Source: Marsupella aquatica (lineage: Eukaryota > Marchantiophyta). From it: 64,000 bases of DNA. This document shows positions 10,550 through 23,509 of this stretch, piece by piece. Within the stretch, counting starts at the first letter, position 1; every line of letters starts with the position of its first letter. The notes below the pieces were generated by a model. The model was not told where the DNA came from. It ran no database searches and saw nothing but the letters and a program-made list of their open reading frames with translations. The translations under genes were made by a program, and so were the position numbers. The DNA lies in the NCBI GenBank assembly GCA_973895155.1, contig OZ316895.1, positions 12,400,001-12,464,000 of the forward strand, in the 5' to 3' direction.

Positions 10550-12686
10550 GGTCTGTGGAAGGAAAATTCAGAAAAGTTCGTTTACAACGATGTAAACACC
10601 ACTTCTATAAAACTCCGTCGAAGCGTTCAAAATGCAGGCTCTTTTCATTCTGATTGAACGAAGATTAACGGAATTGCATTAATTGTTAATTGACCATACT
10701 GAGTTATTAATTCATGATCTTCCAGTGAAACACAAGCTATTAATTGATCGAGTCGTTTGAAGGCATTTGGACAGTAGGATAAGTGCTTTGTGTACTTAGG
10801 CAGCAGCTGTGAGAACATACATCTGCGAACATACGCTGGCCCGATTCGTTAGCAATCTTCGTTCTTGAGTTACTTACTATGGATCCATACTTGGTGGTCA
10901 AAGACATGCTCGTAGTACCAAACTTGCAAGCACACCGTGATCAAAAGCAAGCTCACATGTCAATTACAATGCAGAATTATCCGTGCTCAGAGTCCATGGT
11001 TTGATGTCTTCGGATTCAAGCTGAACCTGGTTCATGTCGGTCGTCTGAAGAGCTTAAGAGTCCATGGTTTGATGCCTTCGAATTTAAAACTGAACCCAAC
11101 TCATGTCGATCATCGGACAAAAGAGATCATTAAGCTGAAAGTGCCGCAACTGAAAAGCTAATTCGATCTTCGGTTTGTTAGAGAGACAACAGAATAATTG
11201 TTTGCTAAGAATAACTTACTTACTTGAGATCACGGGACAATGGCTACTCAATTGGTGATCAATGGGATACTTTGATAGATGACATATCTCAACAATATGA
11301 ACACAGCATTTTCTCGAAGAGGACACAGTTAAATCACTCCACCAAATTTTCTTTATCGAGCTTGCAGAAAAGATTTAACTGAGTTCACCAGTAACTGCAG
11401 ATTCGACAGTCGTACAAAACATATGGTATAATTATATTCACATTCGTCATTTTTAGCTTTAGCATGTAATGACACTTAGAATTCCACCATAATCAATCAT
11501 ACTTCTCCGAGTCTCCCTCGTCCTCAGTGCTCATATATCAATCGTGCACGAATTGAATGATTGACTACCCCTGCATACCAGAGTCATATGATGCTGTATC
11601 TTGACAATTTTGAAGAGCGCAAGCGAGACTCACAGCCCGCAACTATTGTTTATTTCACGTGAACAATCGTAAACAGGGATCAAGTACGGACATCATTAAG
11701 AGTCTTCAATCGAGTCTCCAATTATTTCTCTTTTTATAAGCAAATTCGTTCACTAGTGTCAGAGACAGACAAGCTACAGCAGCTTGCACATCGTGAACTC
11801 AACATACTATGCTGCTAATCGAAAACTTCAAACAGCTGTGAAAGCGCGCTCTCACAGCTGGCTGTTCCCATCGAACTCAATCGTCTCGAACATTCGATCA
11901 CCAAACTCCCTCAACTGTCCATGCATGTGCTCGTACTAACCCGAACATAGACTGAGCGATATGAGCGTTGAATCGTTCGCTGTTCACGCAAATGGGGTTC
12001 TATGGAAATGGATCCCTTGAGAAAGGCAACTGTTTATTCAAGCCAGAGAGTGCCATGATCATTGAGCTCACGATGTGGCTTGCTCGATGAGCGAAGGATG
12101 TCGGCTCGATAATCGATGCTTGCATGTTTTCCGTGCTTACAACAAGCACAATAAATCGGTCCTGAAAGCAATGGAATGAATGGATCGACCGTCGCGCACC
12201 CGATTTATTAATGTGGCCACATGATTTCCAAATTAATAGCCCTACGTTGTTGGCTCATTCAGAATAATGAGGCCATGAGGCCCCAAAAAAGTTTAACCTC
12301 CCTTGGCAACACGACCATAGTAAGGGCAAAAAGTTGAACCACGAGTTCCTTTATAAAGTAATCCTGTTAAGCGCTAGTACTCAATTTACATAGAGAAGAA
12401 CCCTTTGTATGAAATAGGATAAAGTAGTTTTGTGAATATCTGGGTATGAGGTTTATGAAATAGCACATAGTATTTTCGTGAATTTTTCAGTATGAGGTGT
12501 ATGAAAGAGCAAATACTATTTTGGTGCATTCGTTACTATCACTGTCAGCTCATTAGTTCACTTTAGGGGTGGATCTTCAGCTCAAAACATACATCTCATC
12601 TATGTTCCACTAAAAGGGCATCTTAAAATGCATTATACCTTCACCTGTGATTGAGGAGGGATAAATTCTGGCCTGCTGGGCCCCTT
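10550..12686. other. No gene seen; minor direct and inverted repeats
   Basis: Two imperfect ~67-bp direct repeats starting AGAGTCCATGGTTTGATG lie at about 10,988-11,110. A perfect hairpin with 9-bp arms (CAGCTGTGA / TCACAGCTG) and a 10-base loop lies at 11,833-11,860. Nothing else can be supported. Confidence 0.5.
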
Positions 12687-12704
12687 CCCCCCCCCCCCCC
12701 CCCC

Positions 12705-15063
12705 TCTTTGGGGTTCATGCGGTAAAAAAACAGATAGATAGTGAGACACGGTGGAGGGTCCTATGATGGGAAGAGTGGGAAAGCCTGGAGGGGAGGTCTA
12801 ATCTTCACCCAGGCACGGCCCCAGGCACGGCCATTTTAGAGTGGCACTTATGGTTAAAGCTAGGAGGAGGGGAAAATTATCTTGTGATACAAACTCCCAT
12901 TCCATCGAGGGTTGCCCAACTGAAAATTGTAAAAACTGGCTTAGGTGACAATGATCCAAGGAACAGGAGTCAGTTACAGATGTCATCAACTGTCTGTCAC
13001 ACATGGAACGGTTGAGTATCACTCTTATCCCTTCAGAGCAATTACTGGTCTTTAGTAACTTTGAATTAGGTGAAGTAAAGCCTACACATCATTTAGTTTG
13101 ATGCACGCTGTCTATAGTAGTGCTGAACTAGGTGAAATAGTAGGTTTACACATTATTCTAGTATGGAATCTCAAAACTTACAATTTAACCCACACTTTTC
13201 ATATTGGACTTGTTTGTGAGTCAAAGTAACCCAACATTACTTCTTAGAAGAAGGAAACTCAAGCCCGAGTGACAGGGCTGCAGCAACCGTGCCCTGGGTA
13301 CTCAGGTAAGGCAAAACCTTATTTAGAAAAAGACTCAAAGAGCATTAGGACTGGGATCATTTTTATTCTTGGAAAACTGCATTGATGCGCTGTGGTTGAA
13401 TATGAAAAGTGGCAAAAAGGATCCTTAAAACACTAAGATTGCATCAAATTTTGCATGGATAGAAATACAAAAGAAAGACCCTCAAAATTTATTAATAATG
13501 ACAATTGAAAAGTATCCTAAAATCCTTTTCTAGACTGACAATCAAAAGGCTCCCTGGGAGGGGCAAGGGGATACCTCAATCTTAAGGCCAACTTTATGCT
13601 TGTGCAGATCTGCCCCAGTGTTTTTTACTGGCTAGCCGAATCCTGCCCTGGGATGAGATAGCGCTACCTTAATTGACAGAAGGAAGTTTTGGAAAAAAAA
13701 TTGAAAATTTTGCCGCATGCTGAGGTGATAAAAGTGTGTAGTCAGGAGCACTCTTGAGGGTTGACTGTATAGGGTAGGCAGCCCTTCCCAGCCACTGTTG
13801 GTCTGGCTAGCCAGTAACCTGCCACATAAATGTACTTGATCAGATTCTCACATGCCTGTGTACCAGGTAGCTAAGTAGCTGCTTGGCAAAAATGAGTGTA
13901 CTGGGACCCATGAAGGGGTTCAATTCCCCTGCAAAGAATTACTTTACAATTACATTGCTAAGTGTGATTCACTATCCAATCCCTATGCACAGATCTGACT
14001 GCTTGCCAAAAACATACCTTGGGTGGGTGAGAGATCACCACACCTCCTGAGGTATGGAACCATGAGGTCGTCACCTCTTCATAGGCAAGCCAATGGGCAG
14101 TCGCACAAGGGCTACTTGCCCAGAACCCCCCCCCCCCCCCGCCCTAACGGCCACAAAAAAAACCAAAAAAAAAATTCTGCCCCAATCATCATTTTTTTTC
14201 TTAAAGAATGAACCTTCTTCAAGCAAGCTGTGCAATTGCCTGCAAGGCACGAAACCCCGGAATCACAAGTCAACCTGACTTAACTACTCAGCAAGCCAGG
14301 GATTGAGGTGTTTAATAAAAGTCTTTTTAGGCTCGAGTTTTCCCTTTTTGTCTCCTTAAAAACTCCCATCTAACAACTTACTGCTCATACTTTTTCTTGA
14401 AGAGACACCAATCTAACAACCTGCTGTTCATATTCAGTACTCACAAGGACGATCACATTTTTAAAAATGGAGAAAAAGCATTTGCAGCAAAATAATGTTG
14501 GTAGATTGATTGGGGAAAATTAATGTTTGACCTCGTGGAGAAAGTGAAACGTTCAATCTGGTACATGTGTCTCTTGCATTCTAACAATTATTTGACTGGT
14601 ACTTGTAGGAGGCCAGCTTAAATTCTGCCAGGAAGGCATGTTATAAGCATGTAAAAATGTATGGAGACCCTTCCTATTCCCATAATCTGTTGTCTGGAAG
14701 TAACTTTTTTTTTGGATTGAAATTATGCATTAAAATGCATGTTTGGGCAGGGGTTCTACCTGAACCTTGCTCCAAGAAAGCTCACAAAACCTTCCCGGCT
14801 ACCGTCAGATTTTTTCACTTCTGGTCACAAGCTAGTAACCCCAGACCAGACCTGCATTATCTTACACTTTTGGACGGCTCCAAGGCTCTTACCAAAATTA
14901 TGTTACAAGGTTCCATGATGAGAAAAGGAGAGAACACCTCCTATAGTTTCCTGAGAGTGGGTTTGGCAGTTAGAATTGTGAGCAACAGATTGTAGTTACT
15001 GGCCGAGAGAGGCCAAGCAAGGGGAGATGGTGATTTGTGTGTGAGTTGTGAGAGAAGAATGTA
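12705..15063. other. No gene seen
   Basis: The stretch contains a 15-C run at 14,126-14,140 and A-rich runs but no credible coding frame. Its right end, about 14,940-15,063, must hold the 5' UTR of the OVATE-family gene if transcription starts nearby. No firm core-promoter motif is visible. Confidence 0.4.
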
Positions 15064-17082
15064 ATGGGGGCATACAGGACTCGTCGACCATTTGTGTGGC
15101 AAGACGAAATGGCGGAGGTCAGGAATTTGTTTCGGAAAGTGGCGCAAGTGAGGGATAGTGGATTCACCGGCTTCTCTCTATGGAAGGATGAGCCCACGGC
15201 CGAGACGTTGAGCAGGAATCGCTTGAGAAGGCGGCGATGCCAGTATGCATTGGAATTGACGCATTTGAATTACGGCGAGTCTCCGTACGAGGCTCTCAAC
15301 CATCTGCACAACATTCGGGGGATGTGTTCACGAATTCAACGCCAAGATCATTTTGTGGAACGCAAGAAGAAGGACTATGACTCAAACCTGCAACCAGCTT
15401 TGCTTCGCAGGCCTGTGACTGCTTCTTATAACTCTTGGGTCTCAGCCAAAGAAGGGAGTGAGAAAGGAGCTCTTCGATCGGCGCGGCCTTGTTCAGCACC
15501 GGCTCTGGTGGACACGCCATTACATTATACGCCGTCCAAACCCACCATGCTCTACAATGCCACACATCGGCGTCCCCGCTACAAAGACATTACCAAGCGC
15601 TCATCAATGTTGAACCCTAATGGTAGCAGCCACACTCCTAGACCAGGAAAAATAGCCCTCAAAGCCGTGGCAAATAACCAAAATTGGGAATCATCAATAG
15701 TGACTTCCACTGGGTATTCTTCACCTCTAAAAACATCATCATCCTCCAGTGCTTCGATAATGAGAACAAATCTAAAGGGAGCCCCACTTGTTGCATCGTT
15801 GAGCTGCAATAAGCTCAATGCAGATTCATCTTCAAAAGTGGACAAACTCGTTGCTAGGAGGAAGGAATATGAGGAGCCTGTTTACGCAGATGAGGAGGTG
15901 GAGATTGCATCTGATGTGGAAAATGCTACGGCAGCATCTGCATTGTACTCTGAGGTGGAATTGACTGATGCCTCCTTGTTCTCATCCAGCAGGCCCCAAT
16001 CCCAGGCTGTGAGTGCAGTGGAAAGACCACCATCCAGAATGATGAGCAAAAGACCTTCTCCAGATGTAACCAAAACAGGAATTGCTGACAAGTATGGTGG
16101 TAACTTGGCTCAAAGTAAGTATGTCCTTGCTCCATCTAGAGAGTCTGCTGGACACGAGGCTACAGGGTTCGAGTCCATCTTTGCTTCATCTCCTTCTCCA
16201 GCTACACAAATGAATGATGTGTTGCCTGCTAGACCTCCATCACGGAAAAGTGGTGAAGGTGGGAGGCTATTGGAAGAACAGAGGTGCAACAAGTCCAATC
16301 CTACTCCCGGTGCAGCACCAACAAAGATGAAACCTGCATTATCGCCTTCAAATGGAACGGCTGGACTATGGGCCCTGAGGCAGGACCAGCCAAGGCCCAC
16401 TTCGGCCGGTGCCGGTGCCATGAGAGCAGCAAATGCGCCTTCAGAGCAAGGACATCATAGTCGTCCTGCAACTTCTCCTACTCAAGTCACAGTTCAAAAC
16501 TTTCCCAGGCAAGAAAGGATCAGCAGATTTGGTAGCAGCCCATCGGCAAACAAGATTGCTGGGAAGAAGGAGCAACTCCAAGTTCGTGCCGTGCAAAGAG
16601 CATTCGATCAGGAGCTGCAACAAGTGGTCTTTTCCGACTATGGAAGTGATGAAACACAATACCACACATCCACCAGGTCAGAGCAGCGGGAGCTGAAGCC
16701 ACCAGTTGGATCACCTGCTCAGCTTCATCAGCAACCTCAGGAGTCTGATGCTTTCAATTCTGAACATGACAGCTCTGAGCAGACATTTAGTGCGAGAGCC
16801 AGAGCCAATGACGAACCCACTACAGCAGCCACTGGTGGTGACGAGAGTCATGTTATGATCAGACACTCCACAGACCCCTATAAAGATTTCAAATATTCCA
16901 TGTTGAGCATGATTGACGAAGAAGACCTTTATGACAAGCAATGGGAATTGGAAGAACTTTTCCAGTATTACATGGATCTCAACCCTGCTGTACATCACGA
17001 GGTTCTCCAATTGGTCATCTCTGATATACGAAAAAATATGGGAACTTACAAGGCTAGAAGATGTTATGTAGAGTCTTCCTAA
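15064..17082 (+). CDS. OVATE-family protein (OFP) with a very long N-terminal extension
   Basis: A single open frame of 672 residues starts at ATG 15,064. The last ~75 residues form an OVATE (DUF623) domain: from about residue 604, DPYKDFKYSM, then MIDEEDL, LEELFQYYMDLNP and a HHEV segment, matching the family pattern in order. OFPs are plant-specific transcriptional co-repressors that bind homeodomain (TALE) and TRM proteins and influence organ shape and cell-wall programmes. Most are 150-420 residues, so this one is unusually long. Residues about 1-110 are arginine-rich and look structured (RRPFVWQDEMAEVRNLFRKV, later YALELTHLNYGESPYEALNH). Residues 115-590 are serine/proline-rich and low in order. 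The C-terminal domain is certain in my view; the role of the N-terminal part is unknown. Confidence 0.85.
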   Translation: MGAYRTRRPFVWQDEMAEVRNLFRKVAQVRDSGFTGFSLWKDEPTAETLSRNRLRRRRCQYALELTHLNYGESPYEALNHLHNIRGMCSRIQRQDHFVERKKKDYDSNLQPALLRRPVTASYNSWVSAKEGSEKGALRSARPCSAPALVDTPLHYTPSKPTMLYNATHRRPRYKDITKRSSMLNPNGSSHTPRPGKIALKAVANNQNWESSIVTSTGYSSPLKTSSSSSASIMRTNLKGAPLVASLSCNKLNADSSSKVDKLVARRKEYEEPVYADEEVEIASDVENATAASALYSEVELTDASLFSSSRPQSQAVSAVERPPSRMMSKRPSPDVTKTGIADKYGGNLAQSKYVLAPSRESAGHEATGFESIFASSPSPATQMNDVLPARPPSRKSGEGGRLLEEQRCNKSNPTPGAAPTKMKPALSPSNGTAGLWALRQDQPRPTSAGAGAMRAANAPSEQGHHSRPATSPTQVTVQNFPRQERISRFGSSPSANKIAGKKEQLQVRAVQRAFDQELQQVVFSDYGSDETQYHTSTRSEQRELKPPVGSPAQLHQQPQESDAFNSEHDSSEQTFSARARANDEPTTAATGGDESHVMIRHSTDPYKDFKYSMLSMIDEEDLYDKQWELEELFQYYMDLNPAVHHEVLQLVISDIRKNMGTYKARRCYVESS

Positions 17083-17164
17083 ATACTTTTGAAGACCTTT
17101 ATTGGTGTTCCAAAAACAGCTCATTAGTGAGTAAAATTGCAAGGTACAGAATCTCACTCAAAAT

Positions 17165-17292
17165 CCTCCAACTTATGCCATCCCATTCTTGCAGCTGCAC
17201 TCACATTCACTTTCCTTAACAAGCTGAAGTTTTAGTCTGCCATCCCATTGTTGCAACTCCACTCACATGAACCTTCCTTAACAAGCTGGAAA
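17165..17292. repeat. Two tandem ~65-bp units
   Basis: TGCCATCCCATT(C/G)TTGCA through CCTTAACAAGCTG occurs twice, just past the 3' end of the OVATE-family gene. Confidence 0.7.
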
Positions 17293-18600
17293 TTAGTTCT
17301 GGAGATGTCATCTTAAAGTTCTAAAGTAAGCTTACCTCGAGAAAACTCAAGTGTGAAAATCCTCTCTTGCCTACCAGAACTATAAAATTACCACTCCAGT
17401 GATTCTGAAAGGTCTTCCTGGGATTCACTTGCTTACGGTATGTCACGTCGATGGCTTTCAATGGCTCAATTCTAAGTCTAACCTTTCCTTCTTGCCAACC
17501 TGTTTTGAAGGCCACATGGACTAGACCCTTTGGAAGAGTTACAAGCAAGTGGCATTTCCTAAGGGAAGACTCACACACTTGAAAAGATTATACTCTACGT
17601 TGCCCTTGCCATAAGGATGGGAATGTGCTCCTGCAAAAAGAGAGAGAGAGAGGGATTCCCACCAGAGCAAGGCTTGATGACATTAAAACCAGATCTAGCA
17701 TTTTTCTATATGTAATTGTGTCTCGGTACGTTACCTGCTGTGACCACCTATGCTCTATCGCATCCCAAATGGTTGACCTATCTGACTCTTTGCCAAGTGG
17801 TTGCTTTTGACAAAACAAACTGCAATTACATCACATAGGAGTGATCCAATAGGCACAAATGTGTTCGGGTTCTACTTCACAAAGTGAGTCTAGCATTCCG
17901 ATAATGAAGTTTGGAATTTACAATTTCCTTCTAGAAAGATAGAAATCAAGTCGTCAACTCTAACCCATCTCCTAAATGCATCTATCAATTTCATTACAAT
18001 GTGAAATTTCACCTTAGTGCTCAAGTTTTGATAAGGGCTCACTTGTCCATATTTTGGGGAGATTGTGGTAGCCCATCTCATCCCAAGACTTGTGGCCAGG
18101 AACAAGGAAGCCTTTGTCAATCATTGCATGTCGCATCGCACAACCTTCGTCCAGGACAGGATAGAATGGCTTCTGCATACATTGGAGATTGCCCACTTTC
18201 ACACCTTCCACCAACCAATTGATACAGATGGCGTGATTTTGTAGCGTCATGCTATGCAAGAACATGATGCCAGCCAAGCTTAGGTTGATGCTCTAGTTGG
18301 CAGTCCATCATAAAGCTTGGTTGAAGGTTTTTGACTCAACGGCGCACACCATATGCAGTTTGATTTCCTGATTGGTGTCACAACTCAATTGCCAATCCAA
18401 AATGTTAGAGCTTTACCGAGCATGTGAAAAAATATGACCTCAAATCTTGATCTGGTGGAAACAGATTTTTTACTGAAATTTCATATTGATGTAATAAATT
18501 TGACTTCACGTATTTCTTGGTAAAGTTCATCCCATTATTGTAGGATCGCATGATTCCTATTCCATCATTGCAGTCCTCTAAGGATTGAAGCAACCCAAAC
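17293..18600 (-). other. Cluster of unrecognised minus-strand open frames, possible decayed gene
   Basis: Five open frames of 60-90 codons follow one another on the minus strand (18,593-18,405; 18,277-18,014; 18,120-17,890; 17,818-17,588; 17,578-17,321), separated by stops and frame changes. Some read plausibly (for example KGLVHVAFKTGWQEGKVRLR in the last), but I recognise no domain. They may be chance or the remains of one mobile-element protein. Confidence 0.2.
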
Positions 18601-19024
18601 AGTGAGTGAGGCCCTAAATTGAACCTTGCTTAGTAGCTACCTCCGGAATGACTGCCAATGATAGGGTTTGCAAATTCATCCCTGGCTTTAAGTGTCCACC
18701 AGTTTTATCACCGACACTCTGTGTCTGCAAGCCATATTTGATAATCTAGTCCAATCAGACTATCAAGTTCTACTGTTATCAGGAGATATTTTGTGAGACC
18801 ACCCAGCTCATTGTCTGTGGCATGATTCAAGTGAGATTTTCAAAATGGTTTGAGCACAAGTCAATTATGAGGGTTCATCACAAAATTGCACCATCAAACA
18901 TGATTGTGTTAAGTACTAGGGATTGTTAGGAACATCAATCCATGCCAACAGTAGTAGAATGGCCTTATCCTTTCTGTTGGCGAGGGATAGGGATTGCAAG
19001 CATCCTTGAGGACAAAAATAAGAA

Positions 19025-19290
19025 GTTCAGTTTACTAAGGTTGAGGGAAGAGAAACCAATTAATAGCAACAAACCTTTCTTGTCTTTTGGAAAGAGCAGG
19101 TGAAGCTTTAGCATGAATGTGGCTTTAAATTGAGTTTACTGATTGTGGAAACTCAAGTTCAGTGTACTAAGTTTGAGGGAAGAGAAACAAATTAACAGCA
19201 ACACACCTTTCTCGTCTTTGGGAAAGAGTAGGTGAAGCTTTAGAGTGAATGTGGCCCTAAATTGAGTTTACTGATATATTGTGGAAACTC
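19025..19290. repeat. Two tandem ~125-bp units
   Basis: AAGTTCAGT(T/G)TACTAAG through AAATTGAGTTTACTGAT is repeated in direct orientation with scattered substitutions. The remainder of 18,600-20,090 shows no gene. Confidence 0.75.
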
Positions 19291-20029
19291 AAGCAGGTGA
19301 TGTTTCAATTTGCCTACAAATGTTATACCATGACAGGTGAACTAATATATATCTGCATGGTTAATGCTGGAATTTGACTAGCATTTTGGACGTGTCTGTT
19401 TCAGCTAGCTTAACCTACATTTGGTAAGAAAGACTCCGCCTTAAATAGACACCTAATTATGATCCCCTTAGTGCCAGACCACAAACCAAAACACATTCAT
19501 TTGAGCTCTTAGTTTGAGACTCACAAATACTGTCTTTAGTTTGCAATCCAAATACCTTGGATTTGTTTTCGTTCGCGAAGTACAAAGGTCATTAGTATGT
19601 GAATGGCATTGGATAAATGCAAAAAAAAAATCAGATATGTACACGGGTAGTAGGTGTGAGCAACATTGGACAAAGGCAAATTTCTAGAGATGTGAGTATA
19701 GTCAATGTCTAGCCCAACAAGCTTTGCCCAGGGTGTGAAGCTGTGGGTCAAGCAAGTTAAGCCGCCACACACAAAGATATATGATTCACATCACTGAAAA
19801 ATATACACAAATCCTAAACCAGGAGAGAATAAACAAGCTGAGAAGGGCACAACGTATTCTGTCAGATTCTTCTTGCGGACAGTTTTATATCTATACTCAT
19901 GATAAATGATTATGACTTACCTTGAACTGATCAATGCCCTTCTGCAACTTGGCTTTGTTGCTGAGAATTACTACATTGCCATGTTTTTTTGTGAAAGTAC
20001 ATATTTTGCGGTCTTTGTTTCTTTAAACC

Positions 20030-20220
20030 ACACCTGCCCAAATAAAAACCCCATTCCCTGCTTCCCACTATTCATTCTTCTCCAATGGTGAATAGTATAC
20101 TCACCATAAGAGGTGGAGCACTCACCACAAAAGGTGTAGCTCAAGTCCATTCCTAGTGAAACTGAACACGTGCACTTATAATGAAAGCTACGGGCAACCC
20201 ATAGGTATTTATAGGTGCAG
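20030..20220. repeat. Diverged tail copy of the dispersed repeat family
   Basis: The phrases GGTGAATAGTATACTCACCA, GTGGAGCAC, CCTAGTGAAACTGAA and GGGCAACCCATAGGTA parallel, in order, the segment at 9,900-10,030. It is therefore probably the same element end in altered form. Confidence 0.4.
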
Positions 20221-20814
20221 TGTGGTTAAGATTAACCCTTTTTGTTTGTCAGTACCACCTTGGGTTAAACCAAAATAATCCAATGACTCCCATCACTCAA
20301 GGTTTCCAAACCGGACAGACTACAATATTCTCAGCTGTACCTAACCACCCTTGACCTAAATTCTCCTTCATTTGAATGGTGGGGTGCATTGCATGGGCGT
20401 CCCCCCTCATGTTTAATTAGGGTTTGTGATTGAATTTGCAAACAGGATTTATCAGATAATTCTCAATGTCTAAAGATCCACCATAGCTCTTTAGAAAGAG
20501 AATTCAATAAGCTTTTTCACAAGTCAATTTTTGCTGGATTCTGATTTGATTTGAGAGAGTTGTCCTTCCCCAAATCCATTTAATTAAAAAAAACCAAAAA
20601 CAAAAAAAACAAAACAAAAAAACTAGGGTATTGTGTTTCCTGCGTTGTAGTTCATATTTTTCACAGTCAGTTTGTGAATTGATAGTATTTCTCAAAAAGA
20701 ATACTCAATGTCTAAAAGCTCCCTATAGAAAAAAGTGGCAATCTGGTATAATTAAATTATAAAAAGAGGGTAAAGTATGTATTTCAACAAAAAACTGACA
20801 TGGCAATGTAGTAG

Positions 20815-20964
20815 TTACTTGGCTTTGTTGACATCCGCATCTGTAATATCCACCGTCTTCTTCCCCAATTCAAGCTCGAAGTTATCAAGAATCTCTGGGG
20901 AATCCTCGTACTGGATACACAAGACTCGTCTTCTGCAGTGCTGAGAATCCTCAGGGTCAGGATT
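20815..20964 (-). CDS. Candidate terminal exon of an unrecognised gene
   Basis: On the minus strand a good acceptor (GGGCTGTTGCAG) is followed by 49 codons and TAA. The peptide is acidic and protein-like: it begins NPDPEDSQHC, then has a RRRVLCIQYEDSPEILDNF segment and ends with ELGKKTVDI and an ADVNKAK terminus. The exon is phase 0 at its start. I could not find convincing upstream exons in 20,965-21,570, where stops are frequent. It may be the last exon of a gene with distant exons, or an exon captured or left behind by a mobile element. The family is not recognised. Confidence 0.4.
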   Translation of the reverse strand, partial: NPDPEDSQHCRRRVLCIQYEDSPEILDNFELELGKKTVDITDADVNKAK

Positions 20965-23509
20965 CTGCAACAGCCCAAAATACAAAACTACTTTTCAACG
21001 GCTGTTAAACCCTAAACCCGGGTTGGCTGGACTGAACTGCATGCTACCAGGATGCTACTCAGGCAAGAAAATCCTGTAAGTGTTGTCAAAATCACCATTG
21101 TCCTGCACTTGGTCGATGGAACCCTAGACTCTTTTGCAACAACACAAAGGATTGCACATACTTGAAAACACTCTCATAGTCCTAAAGATCAGAACAATTT
21201 CTCAGAGGGTAAAAAAGGAAATGTGACTAGATAGATGGTGGACCCTATCAGAAAAGGCAAGCAGGCATTTTGGAATTATACAATTATATATATAGTTACA
21301 AGTCTCCAAGATTGCAATGCCAATCGTACACTGATTCCCTCCTTTTTTGTCCACATTGGACAATAAGCTCTCTCTTTATTGGGGTTTTGGTTCATGTCTA
21401 CGCTTTGGTGTTTCTGTTCTTTGACACTTTCCTATATAATTTCTCTCTCTCACATCAATCTTCCCTGTCTCTCTCTATTTACTTATATGGATCTCCTCTC
21501 GCGCCAGGCACTCCATCAAGTTTTATAACCACTTACAATAAAGCTAATACCATGATAGAAATGAATTAGGTTTGTAATAGGCTATTAAAATAATTTGGTT
21601 TCTGTTGATAATAATCAGTTTTGTGTGAAGAGTAGTCAATTAACGTAGTAGTAGTGTTAGTGCAAAGTGATGAACCATTTTGGGAGACCATAGGAAACTT
21701 AATTTCAAACTCAACAGCGCAAAGAAATCTACTGTAGGGGGTGAAATGCTTTGGAAAACCTGTTTTCTATTGAAATATGTAGGAAACACATGTTTAGGGA
21801 CCCATGACAAATCATTTGCCAAAGTCCTGGCATCTCATTGTGCCAAGTCATAAATTTTTTGGTTTTCTTTTTCTTCCCATTCACTCAATCCCAAAACCAT
21901 TTGATTTGGCAAATTTTAAACTTAGTACGTGGATTCAATGGGCGCTAAGGTATATACTGTGGAGTTGAGATCTTGTTTCTTCTCTTTCCCTCAATCCAAA
22001 GCATTTGATTTGGTACGTTATTAACTTATTAAGTGGATTCAAAGTGCACTGAGGTATGTAATGTACAGTTGAGTGGCATGATGGGACAGCAGTGATGAAG
22101 AGGCGACAACCTCCTACCATAGTGCTGGGAGACACTGCACCAGAACGAAAACAAGATGCAAGTTTTCATCTTAAATATACATGTCTTATTTATGCACCAT
22201 TTCTTCTGTGAGATACAACATTTTTTGGTCATCTAGCATGCTGAATGTTTTCTTTTTTTACTGATAACCAGTTTTCTGGGTCGGGCCTGTTACCCCTGTT
22301 TTATTGGGATTTACTTTTCACATGAGTAAAATATCCCCTTCAAGAAAAAAATAACTTTCTTTCACTATGTCAATACCTAGAGTCCCATAAGATGCAAAAA
22401 ATCTGACTAAAAGCTACCCTTTCTACGCCCTGTGTACTGTAAAGTGAAACCTCTAGACCATGCCTGTAATTGTGACCATCACTAGAAATGAGAGTGTGGA
22501 CAAAAAACCATGGAGTCAGAAAAGTAATGAACAGAATATAAACATGGAGGCAAGAGAAGCAACTTTTAGCATAGAATCTTTTTCTGCCGGGTTTGTTTTC
22601 TCCTCATCTCTATTTACTTGTTTGGAACGGTAATAGGCTAGTATAAATGACTATTACAGTGTTTAATTTGTTTTTAAGTGTACGATTTGTGAACAAAACA
22701 TTCTGGTACTAAACTGTGCTTGATTGACTAATTGACTAGCAAATTTGTTCCGCCAAGGTACAGTACTGTACTAGGCTGGCAGGCTGCCAAGCTTGCCTGG
22801 CCGGGTCGCCAGGTACACGGTCATCGTGAACATCATCAGATACACTGTCTTGTCTCAACTACCTCTCTGTCGCCTCTTGGGTACGGTTTCATAGAGGGAG
22901 GGGAAGACAGGAAACACAACTTGAGGTCTTGGTGGGGCCACTATGGGCGGCGCAGATTGCCTCACTCTCGGATGGATCCCGGACCGTCGATCCTTTAGGA
23001 CAAACTATTTGCCCCAGTACAGATGTACTACCCTACCGGTAGGGTAAAGTGGAACCGGCAAGTGTCCACTACCGGTCCAAGTGGACAAGGCCCAGCTTGT
23101 TTTTCCAAGTTTTTCTTTTTCAATTTTTATATATCATCAGTGGAGAATGAAGACCGGATAGTTCTCTATGTTTCTCAAAATGCTTGTATGAATTTTTCAA
23201 CTCAGATGGATGCCATTTAACTCACAATCTTACAGGAGTATTCCTAATTAGTGATTTCTGTCTACGGTCCATGGGAGCATAGTTTTCCTCAATTTACACA
23301 CTATTTTCTTATATGGTTACTCTGGTTAAGCTGGTAAACTTGTCATCCTTGTATGAAATAGTGACATATTTATAAATACAAAAAATATGACAATATTATC
23401 AACTCAAATACCTCTAGGGATAAAGTAATTAAATGTTGTTGTTTTTTTAATTTGTGTGTGCCCAATTTATTCCTCTCAAGAAGGTGCTATAAATTTTCCT
23501 TCTCTGATT
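20965..23509. other. No gene seen
   Basis: AT-rich DNA with short, overlapping open frames on both strands and a TC-rich run near 21,430-21,480. Nothing can be assigned. Confidence 0.4.

Noticed and set aside
13850-13945. T-arm-like GGGGTTCAATTCCCC
   Set aside because: No matching acceptor, D or anticodon arms at the right spacing, so not called a tRNA.
16163-16173. GGTTCGAGTCC, an exact match to a tRNA B box
   Set aside because: It lies inside the OVATE coding frame and no acceptor stem or cloverleaf can be built around it.
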